Of a stretch of 64,000 nucleotides of DNA, positions 9,780 through 17,792 are shown in pieces. The notes under the pieces were generated by a model. The model had not been told where the DNA came from and did no database searches. It was given only the letters and a program-made list of their open reading frames with translations. The stretch is from positions 1 through 64,000 of the forward strand of contig NZRP01000049.1 in assembly GCA_002693775.1 (NCBI GenBank). The letters are read 5' to 3'. Source of the stretch: Crocinitomicaceae bacterium. GTDB lineage: Bacteria > Bacteroidota > Bacteroidia > Flavobacteriales_D > Sanyastnellaceae. How positions within the stretch are numbered: the first letter of the stretch is position 1; each line of letters begins with the position of its first letter. A program made the position numbers and the translations under genes.

Positions 9780-9781
9780 AA

Positions 9782-10003
9782 CTACTTCTTTAAAATGGCA
9801 TAAAGAATAGTTCCGTAGCCGGCAAGGACAGTAACTGGCGCAAGTGTTATTCTGCGGAAACTAAAGATTTCGTCAGCATGAAATTCGTTAGGACTTTCAG
9901 CTCCACCTCCACTCATGAGTAAATAACCCACAAATAAAAGGATGATTCCAACGAAAAGCCAGATGTAGTTAGCTTTTGAAAAAGCAAAAGATTGTTTACT
10001 CAT
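9782..10003 (-). CDS. DUF3098 small membrane protein
   Basis: A 73-residue protein with two membrane helices (~13-31, FVGIILLFVGYLLMSGG, and ~53-70) and a short charged loop containing FSFRRITLAPV, the hallmark of DUF3098. Function is unknown, but the family is very often found between ftsX and uppP in Bacteroidota, as here (14 bases after ftsX, 2 before the inferred uppP start). This suggests a role in envelope or division processes. Near its 3' end the sequence T TTA AAG (9794-9788) precedes the TAG stop, a potential -1 slippery site leading into the uppP frame. Confidence 0.88.
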   Translation of the reverse strand: MSKQSFAFSKANYIWLFVGIILLFVGYLLMSGGGAESPNEFHADEIFSFRRITLAPVTVLAGYGTILYAILKK

Positions 10004-10017
10004 AATGCGAATTTAGT

Positions 10018-10878
10018 TTAATGTAACCTGCCTAAATCGAGTTTTAAATATCTGTTTACAGCAAGCGTTGTTGAAACCAACCCCAGTATTGCACCTATTG
10101 CAGATAGCCCTCCTCCCATGATAGCGACGAATTCGAGATCCATAGAAATAGAAGCTTCAGTTGAATAGCTCTTTAGCAGGGCAAGGCCACCTATTAATAT
10201 TGCAAGCGCAAGGAAGCCTGAGGTGATTCCGAGAAGCACACCATTTTTTACAAATGGCCTTCTTATAAAGCTTGGTCGAGCGCCTACAAGTTGCATGTTT
10301 CTGATCAAGAATCTCTTTGAAAACACTGTAAGCCGTACCGTGTTATTCATAAGCGCCAGAGCAATGAATAGACATACACCAGCTAAACAAATAAGCGGAT
10401 AGAAAATCTTCGAAATGGTTTTCTCAATTTTTGCTAGAAGGTGATTTTGCCAAACCACCTCGCTCACGCCAGGCATTTCACCTAGCCTTTCTGCTAGAAT
10501 TTCAATGTTTTCCGAGGTGCCATGTTCGCTTCTAACCCTAATATCCATCGCAGGAGGTAGAGGCACGTAGCCTAGAAAATCTATGAAATCTTCGCCAAGG
10601 GTTTTTTCAAGTTTTTTCGCTTCCGAAGCTGGGTCAAGGTAGGTGGCCTCCTCAACTGCGATGTCTGACTCAACAGCAGCAATGGCTGTTCTTAGGACAA
10701 CGTCGTCCAAATCTCTTTGAAAGTACACCTGTACTCTAATTTCTGTTCTCAGTTGTTTTTCCCAGCGAGAGCCAAGCATTCCAACAATAAACAGAAGCCC
10801 AACAAGGACTAGAGTAAGGGTCATTCCCACGATTGTGGTTAAGATTGTTGTCGCTTGAGATGCAGGCATTCTCTCCAT
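10018..10878 (-). CDS. ftsX: Cell division protein FtsX (ABC transporter permease)
   Basis: FtsX is the membrane subunit of the FtsEX complex, which controls peptidoglycan hydrolases at the septum. The 286-residue protein shows the family topology: membrane helix ~12-34, an extracytoplasmic domain ~35-165 with EIRVQVYFQ, and three further helices (~165-185, ~210-235, ~250-275) around a loop with VGARPSFIRRPF. ftsE is not adjacent, as is common in Bacteroidota. It heads the operon that runs to rsmI. CATATTTG lies four bases before the ATG (10883-10890), one mismatch from the TAnnTTTG promoter box, supporting this start. Confidence 0.93.
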   Translation of the reverse strand: MERMPASQATTILTTIVGMTLTLVLVGLLFIVGMLGSRWEKQLRTEIRVQVYFQRDLDDVVLRTAIAAVESDIAVEEATYLDPASEAKKLEKTLGEDFIDFLGYVPLPPAMDIRVRSEHGTSENIEILAERLGEMPGVSEVVWQNHLLAKIEKTISKIFYPLICLAGVCLFIALALMNNTVRLTVFSKRFLIRNMQLVGARPSFIRRPFVKNGVLLGITSGFLALAILIGGLALLKSYSTEASISMDLEFVAIMGGGLSAIGAILGLVSTTLAVNRYLKLDLGRLH

Positions 10879-10935
10879 ACATCAAATATGCAATTTCATT
10901 CCTTTATATCTGAGCTAAAGTCGTAAAGAAAATAT

Positions 10936-10976
10936 AACAGCCTTTTATTTATAACCTGTTTAAATAAGAGGCTGTT
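10936..10976. promoter_or_regulatory. Long near-perfect palindrome upstream of the suf operon
   Basis: Two 16-base arms (10936-10951 and 10961-10976) are inverted repeats of each other around a 9-base spacer, with a single G-T wobble. The element lies between the divergent ftsX and suf operons, 17 bases before the suf promoter box. Its right arm ends in TTG where a -33 element would fall. This fits an operator for an iron-sulfur or iron regulator, or an RNA hairpin if a transcript crosses it. It lacks a directly following T-run on either strand, although CCCCTTTTT lies 4 bases beyond the right arm. The regulator is not identified. Confidence 0.65.
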
Positions 10977-10993
10977 GCATCCCCTTTTTATGG

Positions 10994-11001
10994 TATTTTT
11001 G
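10994..11001 (+). promoter_or_regulatory. Bacteroidota -7 promoter box for the suf operon
   Basis: TATTTTTG matches TAnnTTTG and lies four bases before the ATG at 11006. The implied transcript would start at or next to the ATG (leaderless). Confidence 0.7.
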
Positions 11002-11005
11002 CGCC

Positions 11006-11332
11006 ATGATTACAGTAAGTGATTCAGCGGCGAAGCAGGTGCTTAAACTCCTTAAGGAGGAAGGGATGCCTGAAAACAGCTTTGTGAGAGTAGGAGTGAA
11101 GGGTGGAGGCTGTAGTGGCCTTATGTATGAGATGGACTTTGGCTCTGAGCTAACAGATAAAGACCAAAAGTTTGAGGATAAGGGAATTACAATAGTAGTT
11201 GAGAAAAAAAGTTACCTGTATTTAGTTGGAACAGAGCTTAGATATAGCGGTGGATTGAATGGTAAGGGGTTTGAATTTTACAACCCCAACGCAAACAGAA
11301 CATGTGGTTGTGGAGAGAGTTTCTCCCTTTAG
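11006..11332 (+). CDS. A-type iron-sulfur carrier protein (SufA/ErpA/IscA family)
   Basis: A 108-residue A-type carrier that binds or passes Fe-S clusters or iron to target apoproteins in the cytoplasm. The three conserved ligand cysteines are visible: C36 in GGCSGL, and C100 and C102 in the C-terminal NRTCGCGESF. The length equals the family norm. It is the first gene of the suf operon, 15 bases before sufB, so sufA is the likely role, although ErpA and IscA cannot be separated by sequence alone. The start is fixed by the promoter box four bases upstream. Confidence 0.95.
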   Translation: MITVSDSAAKQVLKLLKEEGMPENSFVRVGVKGGGCSGLMYEMDFGSELTDKDQKFEDKGITIVVEKKSYLYLVGTELRYSGGLNGKGFEFYNPNANRTCGCGESFSL

Positions 11333-11347
11333 AAAGAACTGAAAGAG

Positions 11348-12796
11348 ATGGAGCCTACTGAAGAAGATAAGCTGCTGAATGAAGTAACTGGAAAGAGTTA
11401 TGAGTTTGGCTTTACAACAGATATAGACTCTGACACGATTGCACCAGGTCTTAATGAGGACGTGATCCGAGAAATCAGCGCTAAGAAAAGTGAACCTGAA
11501 TGGCTTCTTGAGTGGAGGCTAAATGCGTTCAAGGTTTGGTCTGAGATGGAAGAGCCAGAATGGGCTCATCTAGAATACCCTAAGCCGGATCTTCAAGCAA
11601 TTAGTTATTACTCAGCTCCCAAGAAGAAAAAGGAGATTGCATCTTTAGATGAGGTAGATCCTGAGTTAATAAAAACAATGGAGAAGCTAGGTATTAGTCT
11701 AGAAGAGCAAAAGCGTTTGAGTGGAGTAGCTGTTGACTTTGTGATGGACAGTGTAAGTGTTGCGACATCATTCAAAGACAAACTTGCAGAGCTTGGAATT
11801 ATTTTCTGCTCATTAAGCGAAGCTGTTCAAGAGCATCCAGAATTAGTAAAGAATTACATAGGAACTGTAGTTCCTCAAAGAGACAACTACTATGCTGCTC
11901 TAAATTCAGCAGTATTTACTGATGGTTCATTCTGCTACATCCCTAAAGGGGTAAGATGCCCCATGGAATTAAGCACCTATTTTAGAATCAACGAAGCTGG
12001 AACAGGTCAGTTTGAAAGAACTCTTCTTGTTGCAGACGAAGGGAGCTATGTGAGTTATTTGGAAGGTTGTACTGCCCCCCAAAGAGATGAAAACCAACTT
12101 CACGCAGCTGTTGTAGAGATAGTGAGTCTTGACGATGCAGAGGTAAAGTACAGTACTGTTCAGAACTGGTACCCAGGCGACGAAGAGGGGCAAGGTGGTG
12201 TATACAATTTTGTAACTAAGAGAGGGATTTGCCACAAGCGCTCTAAGATTAGTTGGACTCAAGTGGAGACTGGATCAGCTGTGACATGGAAATACCCAAG
12301 TTGTATCCTTAAAGGAGACGATAGCATTGGAGAGTTTTTCAGCGTAGCTGTAACGAATAATATGCAACAGGCAGATACAGGAACTAAGATGATTCACCTT
12401 GGAAAGCGGACTCGTTCAACGATTATTTCTAAGGGAATTAGCGCAGGGAAATCCCAAAACAGCTACAGGGGACTTGTAAAGATTCATCCTGGAGCTACCA
12501 ATGCTAGAAATTTCTCTGTTTGTGATTCGCTACTTATGTCGGACACATGTGGGGCTCACACCTTCCCCTATATTGAAGCAAGCAACCCCACTGCTCAGAT
12601 TGAGCACGAGGCAACAACTTCAAAAATTGGGGAAGACCAAATCTTCTACTGCCAACAAAGAGGCATAGATGAAGAAGAAGCTATAGGACTTATTGTAAAG
12701 GGTTACGCAAAAGATGTACTCAACAAACTTCCAATGGAGTTTGCAGTTGAAGCCCAAAAACTTTTGACAATTTCACTAGAAGGAAGTGTAGGATAA
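11348..12796 (+). CDS. sufB: Fe-S cluster assembly protein SufB
   Basis: SufB is the scaffold core of the SufBC2D complex, on which [4Fe-4S] clusters are built from SufS/SufE sulfur. The 482-residue length matches the family (~480-495). Recognisable segments are [39 protein letters not shown] and the C-terminal SCDTCGAH-equivalent [14 protein letters not shown] followed by [22 protein letters not shown]. The sequence is complete and shows no odd residues. The stop overlaps the sufC start as TAATG, indicating translational coupling between complex partners. Confidence 0.98.
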   Translation: MEPTEEDKLLNEVTGKSYEFGFTTDIDSDTIAPGLNEDVIREISAKKSEPEWLLEWRLNAFKVWSEMEEPEWAHLEYPKPDLQAISYYSAPKKKKEIASLDEVDPELIKTMEKLGISLEEQKRLSGVAVDFVMDSVSVATSFKDKLAELGIIFCSLSEAVQEHPELVKNYIGTVVPQRDNYYAALNSAVFTDGSFCYIPKGVRCPMELSTYFRINEAGTGQFERTLLVADEGSYVSYLEGCTAPQRDENQLHAAVVEIVSLDDAEVKYSTVQNWYPGDEEGQGGVYNFVTKRGICHKRSKISWTQVETGSAVTWKYPSCILKGDDSIGEFFSVAVTNNMQQADTGTKMIHLGKRTRSTIISKGISAGKSQNSYRGLVKIHPGATNARNFSVCDSLLMSDTCGAHTFPYIEASNPTAQIEHEATTSKIGEDQIFYCQQRGIDEEEAIGLIVKGYAKDVLNKLPMEFAVEAQKLLTISLEGSVG

Positions 12797-13530
12797 TGCT
12801 AAAGATTAAGAATTTACACGCGAAAGCAGGGGAAACAGAAATCCTCAGAGGATTAAACCTAGAAGTAGGACCTGGAGAGGTTCATGCTATCATGGGGCCT
12901 AATGGTTCTGGTAAGTCTACCCTAGCTTCAGTGCTAAGTGGAAGAGAGGCATATGAGGTGACAGACGGCTTTGTAGATTTCGACGGAGTGGACCTGCTCG
13001 ATATGGATGCAAGCGATAGAGCGCGAGAAGGATTATTCCTTGCTTTTCAGTATCCAGTTGAGATACCTGGAGTAAGTAACATGAACTTTATGAAGGCGGC
13101 CGTAAACGGCAATAGAGCTCATGCTGGACTTGACCCAATTAAGGGAACTGACTTTTTACAAAAGGTTAAGGAGTGTGCATCGTTAGTTGAACTAGATGGA
13201 AGACTAAGAGACAGATCGGTAAACGAGGGGTTCTCTGGTGGAGAGAAAAAGAGGAATGAGATTTTCCAGATGGCGATGCTCCAGCCTAAGCTGGCTGTAC
13301 TAGACGAGACGGATTCTGGATTAGATATCGACGCTTTAAGAGTGGTTTCTCAGGGTGTTAATGCAATGAGAAGTTCAGACAGAAGTTTCATTGTGATTAC
13401 CCATTACCAGAGGCTACTCGATTACATTGTTCCGGACTTTGTACATGTACTTTCTGGGGGTAAAATCGTGAAGACTGGAGGCAAAGAGCTCGCGCTTGAA
13501 CTAGAAACTAAAGGATATGACTGGATCTAA
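12796..13530 (+). CDS. sufC: Fe-S cluster assembly ATPase SufC
   Basis: SufC is the ABC-type ATPase of the SufBC2D scaffold; it drives the conformational change that exposes the cluster site. Visible motifs are Walker A GPNGSGKST (34-42), the SufC-type signature FSGGEKKR (146-153), and Walker B with the SufC-specific LDETDSGLDID (from ~169). The length of 244 residues is normal. It shares one base with sufB and overlaps sufD by 14 bases, so all three scaffold proteins are read as a coupled block. Confidence 0.98.
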   Translation: MLKIKNLHAKAGETEILRGLNLEVGPGEVHAIMGPNGSGKSTLASVLSGREAYEVTDGFVDFDGVDLLDMDASDRAREGLFLAFQYPVEIPGVSNMNFMKAAVNGNRAHAGLDPIKGTDFLQKVKECASLVELDGRLRDRSVNEGFSGGEKKRNEIFQMAMLQPKLAVLDETDSGLDIDALRVVSQGVNAMRSSDRSFIVITHYQRLLDYIVPDFVHVLSGGKIVKTGGKELALELETKGYDWI

Positions 13531-14767
13531 GGAAAGCTTTACTCTAAACTTTAAAGCGCCAGAATTTTCTGAGGAGCTGAGGTCTGAAGGAGCTGAATTT
13601 CTTCAGGATTTACCGGTTCCTAATAGGAAAACTGAGCGTTGGAAGTACTCGCCAATTGCTAAGCTTTTAAATGGCTCGCTGAAGACGTTTGGTAGTGAAG
13701 GGTTGGTTTGGCCTGAAGAAATATTACCTGATCCAGTTCCGTTTTTAAATTCTTATAGAATTGTTTTTAGAAACGGGACGTATGTTTCTTCATTGAGTGA
13801 CTTTCCAGTAGCTGAAGGCGTTGTGTGCTCACCGCTTTCAGAAGTTGATTCAGTTGAGTTTAAAAACACTTACCACAGAAAGGAATGGGTTGGTGCAATG
13901 AACGCGACCTATCATCAAGACGGACTTTTCCTGACGGTTGACAAGAACGTGATTCTTGACAGACCAATTGTTGTTCATCATTTAACTGACGGATCCGACA
14001 CCGCATCATTTCTAAGGCATTTTATAAGCTTAGGAGAAGGGGCGGGTGCTGAAGTAGTGGTTTGGTGTAGTGCGACAGACGCTTCATCAGGGATGTGCAA
14101 CTCACTTTTAGAGGGGCATATCGCTTCAAATGCTTACCTAGTTATCGACAAGGTCTGCAATGAGGGAGGGGAGATTTTCAAATTTTCGCATGAACACTTA
14201 ATTCAAGAGAGAGATAGTAGACTTAAGATCAACACATTTACTGTGAAGGGACATTGGGTTAGAAACGAATTAGAAATTTTAGCTGTTGGAGCGGGGACAG
14301 ATTCTGTGTTTAACGGTACTTATATGCCCACTGGATTAGAGCACGTGGATAACCACACTACTATGGACCATGCTCACCCTAACGGAACCTCTTCAGAGCT
14401 TTACCGTGGAATAGTTTACGGAAAATCAACGGCAGTATTCAACGGAAAAGTATTTGTTCGAAAAGATGCCCAAAAGGTGAATGCCTTCCAACAAAACTCT
14501 AACATTGTAGCAGATCAAGGAGCAACTATCAACGCTAAGCCAGAACTAGAAATCTACGCTGATGACGTTAAGTGTTCTCACGGCTGCACAGTAGGCCAAT
14601 TCGATAAAGAAGCACTCTTCTACCTCAAGTCACGAGGCATAGGCACAGATGAAGCAAAAGCACTACTTGTTAAAGCATACGTAGGAGATGTAATTAGTAG
14701 TGTAGATAGAGATGAGGTGAGAAATGAAATCGTGAGACTTTATTCTGAACGACACGGCTGGGAATGA
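13517..14767 (+). CDS. sufD: Fe-S cluster assembly protein SufD
   Basis: SufD is the SufB paralogue in the SufBC2D complex and contributes a cluster ligand and iron acquisition. The 416-residue protein ends in the conserved SufBD core: FNGKVFVRKDAQKVNAFQQN, INAKPELEIYADDVKCSHG and GQFDKEALFYLKSRGI. The N-terminal region carries the usual R-K-T-E-R-W-K-Y motif (~36-43). The ATG chosen lies inside sufC (14-base overlap), and its downstream ATGA overlaps sufS. The sequence is complete. Confidence 0.97.
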   Translation: MTGSKESFTLNFKAPEFSEELRSEGAEFLQDLPVPNRKTERWKYSPIAKLLNGSLKTFGSEGLVWPEEILPDPVPFLNSYRIVFRNGTYVSSLSDFPVAEGVVCSPLSEVDSVEFKNTYHRKEWVGAMNATYHQDGLFLTVDKNVILDRPIVVHHLTDGSDTASFLRHFISLGEGAGAEVVVWCSATDASSGMCNSLLEGHIASNAYLVIDKVCNEGGEIFKFSHEHLIQERDSRLKINTFTVKGHWVRNELEILAVGAGTDSVFNGTYMPTGLEHVDNHTTMDHAHPNGTSSELYRGIVYGKSTAVFNGKVFVRKDAQKVNAFQQNSNIVADQGATINAKPELEIYADDVKCSHGCTVGQFDKEALFYLKSRGIGTDEAKALLVKAYVGDVISSVDRDEVRNEIVRLYSERHGWE

Positions 14768-15999
14768 CACAGTCGGGTTCATATGATGTTAATGCTATAA
14801 GGAGGGAGTTCCCTATTCTTAAAAAATCAATTAATGGTTATCCGTTAGTTTATTTGGATAGCGCTGCTTCAGCCCAAAAGCCACTTTCAGTCATTGAAGC
14901 TCAGCGCGAGTACGAGGCTCATTTTCACAGCAACATACATCGCGGAGTCCACACTCTAGCAACCCAAGCAACTGAAGCTTTTGAGTCTGTAAGAACTAAA
15001 ATTGCTGACCACATAAATGCCGCTCAGCGCGAGGAGATTATCTTTACTTCAGGCACAACAGACGGCATAAACCTTGTTGCTGGAACATGGGGTAGAGCAA
15101 ACCTGAACGAAGAAGACACCATTGTTCTTTCTCGCCTTGAGCATCACAGCAATATTGTACCATGGCAGATCCTTGCCACGGAAAAGCGCTTTAAAATTGA
15201 AGTGATAGAGCTAAATGAAGACGGCTCACTCGACGAAAGCAGTCTCAATGAAAAACTCGCACTCAACCCTAAAATGGTGGCAATCTCCCACGTCTCAAAC
15301 ACACTCGGAACGGTAAACGACGTAAAGAGAATCACAGCACTCGCCCACTCCGTGGGCGCCACCGTCATCGTCGACGGATCCCAAGCGGTCCCCCATAAAA
15401 CCATAGACGTCACAGACATTGACTGTGACTTTTACGTAGCGTCCGGCCATAAAATGTACGGTCCCTCCGGCATCGGCTTCCTCTACGGAAAGCACTCTCT
15501 ATTAGAGCAAATGCCACCATGGCGCGGTGGAGGCGAAATGATTGCCTCTGTCAGCTTCGAGGAGCCAACGACCTTCAACATCCCCCCTTATAAATTCGAG
15601 GCAGGAACACCACATTTAAGTGGAGTTGTAGGGTTGGGCGCAGCAATCGACTGGCTTAACTCGGTGGGGCTCGAAAAAATTGCAGCTCACGAAAAGTCGC
15701 TAATTGAGTACGCATCAGGAGAACTGATGAAGATTGATGGCATGAAGCTCATCGGCACTGCTCCTGCAAAGGCTAGTGTGATTTCTTTCCTAGTAGAAGG
15801 CATTCACCCATCAGACATTGGAACCCTACTTGATGGTCTAGGGATAGCAGTTAGAACGGGACACCATTGCACGGAACCCATCATGACTAAACTGGGAATC
15901 CCTGGAACGGTTAGAGCATCATTTGCAGCTTACTCGACTAAGGCTGAAGTAGACGCATTAGTAGCTGGGGTAAATAGGGCTGTGAAATTGCTTAGGTGA
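14764..15999 (+). CDS. sufS: Cysteine desulfurase SufS
   Basis: SufS is the PLP-dependent enzyme that removes sulfur from L-cysteine as a persulfide and hands it to SufE. The 411-residue protein has the PLP lysine K230 in ASGHKMYG, the cofactor aspartate segment VIVDGSQAVPH (201-211), the catalytic cysteine C369 in RTGHHCTEP, and the early LDSAASAQKP block. Group II (SufS/CsdA-type) spacing is clear. It overlaps sufD by 4 bases (ATGA). Part of the gene, ~15360-15500, uses many C-ending codons compared with its flanks. Confidence 0.97.
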   Translation: MTQSGSYDVNAIRREFPILKKSINGYPLVYLDSAASAQKPLSVIEAQREYEAHFHSNIHRGVHTLATQATEAFESVRTKIADHINAAQREEIIFTSGTTDGINLVAGTWGRANLNEEDTIVLSRLEHHSNIVPWQILATEKRFKIEVIELNEDGSLDESSLNEKLALNPKMVAISHVSNTLGTVNDVKRITALAHSVGATVIVDGSQAVPHKTIDVTDIDCDFYVASGHKMYGPSGIGFLYGKHSLLEQMPPWRGGGEMIASVSFEEPTTFNIPPYKFEAGTPHLSGVVGLGAAIDWLNSVGLEKIAAHEKSLIEYASGELMKIDGMKLIGTAPAKASVISFLVEGIHPSDIGTLLDGLGIAVRTGHHCTEPIMTKLGIPGTVRASFAAYSTKAEVDALVAGVNRAVKLLR

Positions 16000-16011
16000 T
16001 ATCTTTACAAC

Positions 16012-16443
16012 ATGAATACCGACACAAGGTTAGAACTCAGACAAAGGGAAATAATTGAAGAGTTCGAAATGTTCTCCGATTGGATGGAGAAGTACGAGCA
16101 CATCATTGAAATAGGCAAGGAGTTAGACCCTATTTCTGAGGAGCATAAAGTTGATGACAACCTAATCAAGGGATGCCAAAGCAGGGTTTGGCTTCATGCT
16201 GAATTAAACTCTGAAGGTATAGTGATCTTCACAGCAGATTCTGATGCCATTATAACCAAGGGTTTGGTCGCCTTAATGATTAGAGTATTGAGCGACGCGG
16301 AGCCACTAGAAATTGCAAAGACAGAACTTCACTTTTTAGAGGCGATAGGCCTCAACTCACACCTGAGCCCAACAAGATCTAATGGACTTCTTTCAATGGT
16401 AAAACAGATGAAAATGTACGGAATTGCTTTTTCTGCACGTTAA
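16012..16443 (+). CDS. sufE: Sulfur acceptor protein SufE
   Basis: SufE accepts persulfide sulfur from SufS, boosts its activity and passes the sulfur to SufB. The 143-residue protein carries the acceptor cysteine C55 in the invariant GCQSRVW motif (54-60) and the SufE-fold C-terminus. It lies 12 bases after sufS. TATCTTTA at 16000-16007 sits exactly four bases before the ATG, one base off the TAnnTTTG box, so an internal leaderless promoter is possible on top of operon transcription. Confidence 0.97.
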   Translation: MNTDTRLELRQREIIEEFEMFSDWMEKYEHIIEIGKELDPISEEHKVDDNLIKGCQSRVWLHAELNSEGIVIFTADSDAIITKGLVALMIRVLSDAEPLEIAKTELHFLEAIGLNSHLSPTRSNGLLSMVKQMKMYGIAFSAR

Positions 16444-16463
16444 CTTGACCCTGAGAGAAAACC

Positions 16464-17792
16464 ATGATTAGGCAAGCGATCAATTTTATTAAGGGATTTA
16501 GCCCAGAATTTGTCAAGCTATTGACAGGATCAGGAGTTGTGTTTGGTGTGAAATTACTTGGTGCGCTTGCTGGCTACCTATTTACTTATCTGATCACCAC
16601 GAGCTACGGCGCTGAAACATTTGGAGTGTTCGAACTATGCCTAACCTTTATGACCATATTTGGAGTTCTTGGAAGGTTAGGTCTAGATGGAGCACTAGTT
16701 AGATTTATTCCAGAATACAAGGAGAAAAAAGAATGGGGAAATATGCAGGCGGCATACAAGCACGCTCTTAAAGTTGCACTGCCAGTCTCAACTGCGCTAG
16801 CTGTAATCCTATTTTTCACCTCAGATTTTCTCGCTGGCCTGTTCGAATCCTCTCACCTTAGTTTAGGTCTAAAAATAACAGCAGTTATCATACCTATTTC
16901 CACTTGGATGGGCCTCAATGCAGAAGCATTTAGGGGGATGAAAAACATGAAGGCCTATTCGTTTTTCCAAAGGGGAACGGTGGTGCTTATAGCTTCAGGA
17001 GTAATTCTAGCATTAGGCGTAGCATACCCTGCATGGGAACAAAATCCACTCATTTCATTTGGCGTAGCTATAGGTTTACTTGCTCTAATTGCGGGGTTAA
17101 AGACTCCAAAAAGGCTTGTTTCAATGGGTTCTTCAACGTCTAAGTTCAACTCCTTAGACTTCCTCCTAGTTGCCTTACCAATGCTCATAAGCACATCGAT
17201 GTTTATGGTTATGAATTGGACGGATACAATTATGATAGGAGTGTACATGGAGGAGTCTCAAGTAGGAATCTATAGACTTGCCTTTAAAGTTGCTGCCCTT
17301 GTGACATTTGCCCAGTTTGCGATTAACTCTATTGCCGCACCAATGTTTAGCTCCTTCAAAGCTAAAGGAGATATGCTAGGGCTAAGAAAAATGGTTAGCA
17401 ACATAGGATACCTAAACGTTTTAATTAGCGTCCCCATTTTCATTATTATCATGATTTTCCCAGAGCTACTCTTGGAGATATTTGGCGATGATTTTAAAAA
17501 AGATGGAGTTAAACCCCTAAGAATACTTGCTGTTGCTTCAGTAATCAACGCGCTTTGTGGTCCAGTCATGTACTTGCTTAATATGACAGGCAAGGAAAAA
17601 AGCGCCAGAAACATCATGCTTGTGGCAAGCGTGCTAAACCTTGTATTAAACCTTTGTCTTATTCCACACTATAGAGTCAATGGAGCTGCAACAGCTACAG
17701 CGTTGAGCACAATAATTTGGAATTTACTCGCAGTAATTGCCGTTAAAAAAGAGTACGGTTTCATCTCTATCCCTAATCCATTTTCTAAATAA
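16464..17792 (+). CDS. Polysaccharide/oligosaccharide flippase (Wzx-like, MOP superfamily)
   Basis: A 442-residue integral membrane protein with about 12-14 hydrophobic helices, in the RfbX/Wzx group that flips lipid-linked oligosaccharides across the inner membrane for capsule, O-antigen or exopolysaccharide. Typical features are the N-terminal GSGVVFGVKLLGALAGYLF helix, the YGAETFGVFEL segment, GRLGLDGALVRFIPEY, and paired hydrophobic repeats throughout. It follows sufE by 20 bases and overlaps the sulfotransferase start (TAATG). This pairing suggests export and sulfation of the same glycan. The substrate is not deducible. Confidence 0.88.
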   Translation: MIRQAINFIKGFSPEFVKLLTGSGVVFGVKLLGALAGYLFTYLITTSYGAETFGVFELCLTFMTIFGVLGRLGLDGALVRFIPEYKEKKEWGNMQAAYKHALKVALPVSTALAVILFFTSDFLAGLFESSHLSLGLKITAVIIPISTWMGLNAEAFRGMKNMKAYSFFQRGTVVLIASGVILALGVAYPAWEQNPLISFGVAIGLLALIAGLKTPKRLVSMGSSTSKFNSLDFLLVALPMLISTSMFMVMNWTDTIMIGVYMEESQVGIYRLAFKVAALVTFAQFAINSIAAPMFSSFKAKGDMLGLRKMVSNIGYLNVLISVPIFIIIMIFPELLLEIFGDDFKKDGVKPLRILAVASVINALCGPVMYLLNMTGKEKSARNIMLVASVLNLVLNLCLIPHYRVNGAATATALSTIIWNLLAVIAVKKEYGFISIPNPFSK

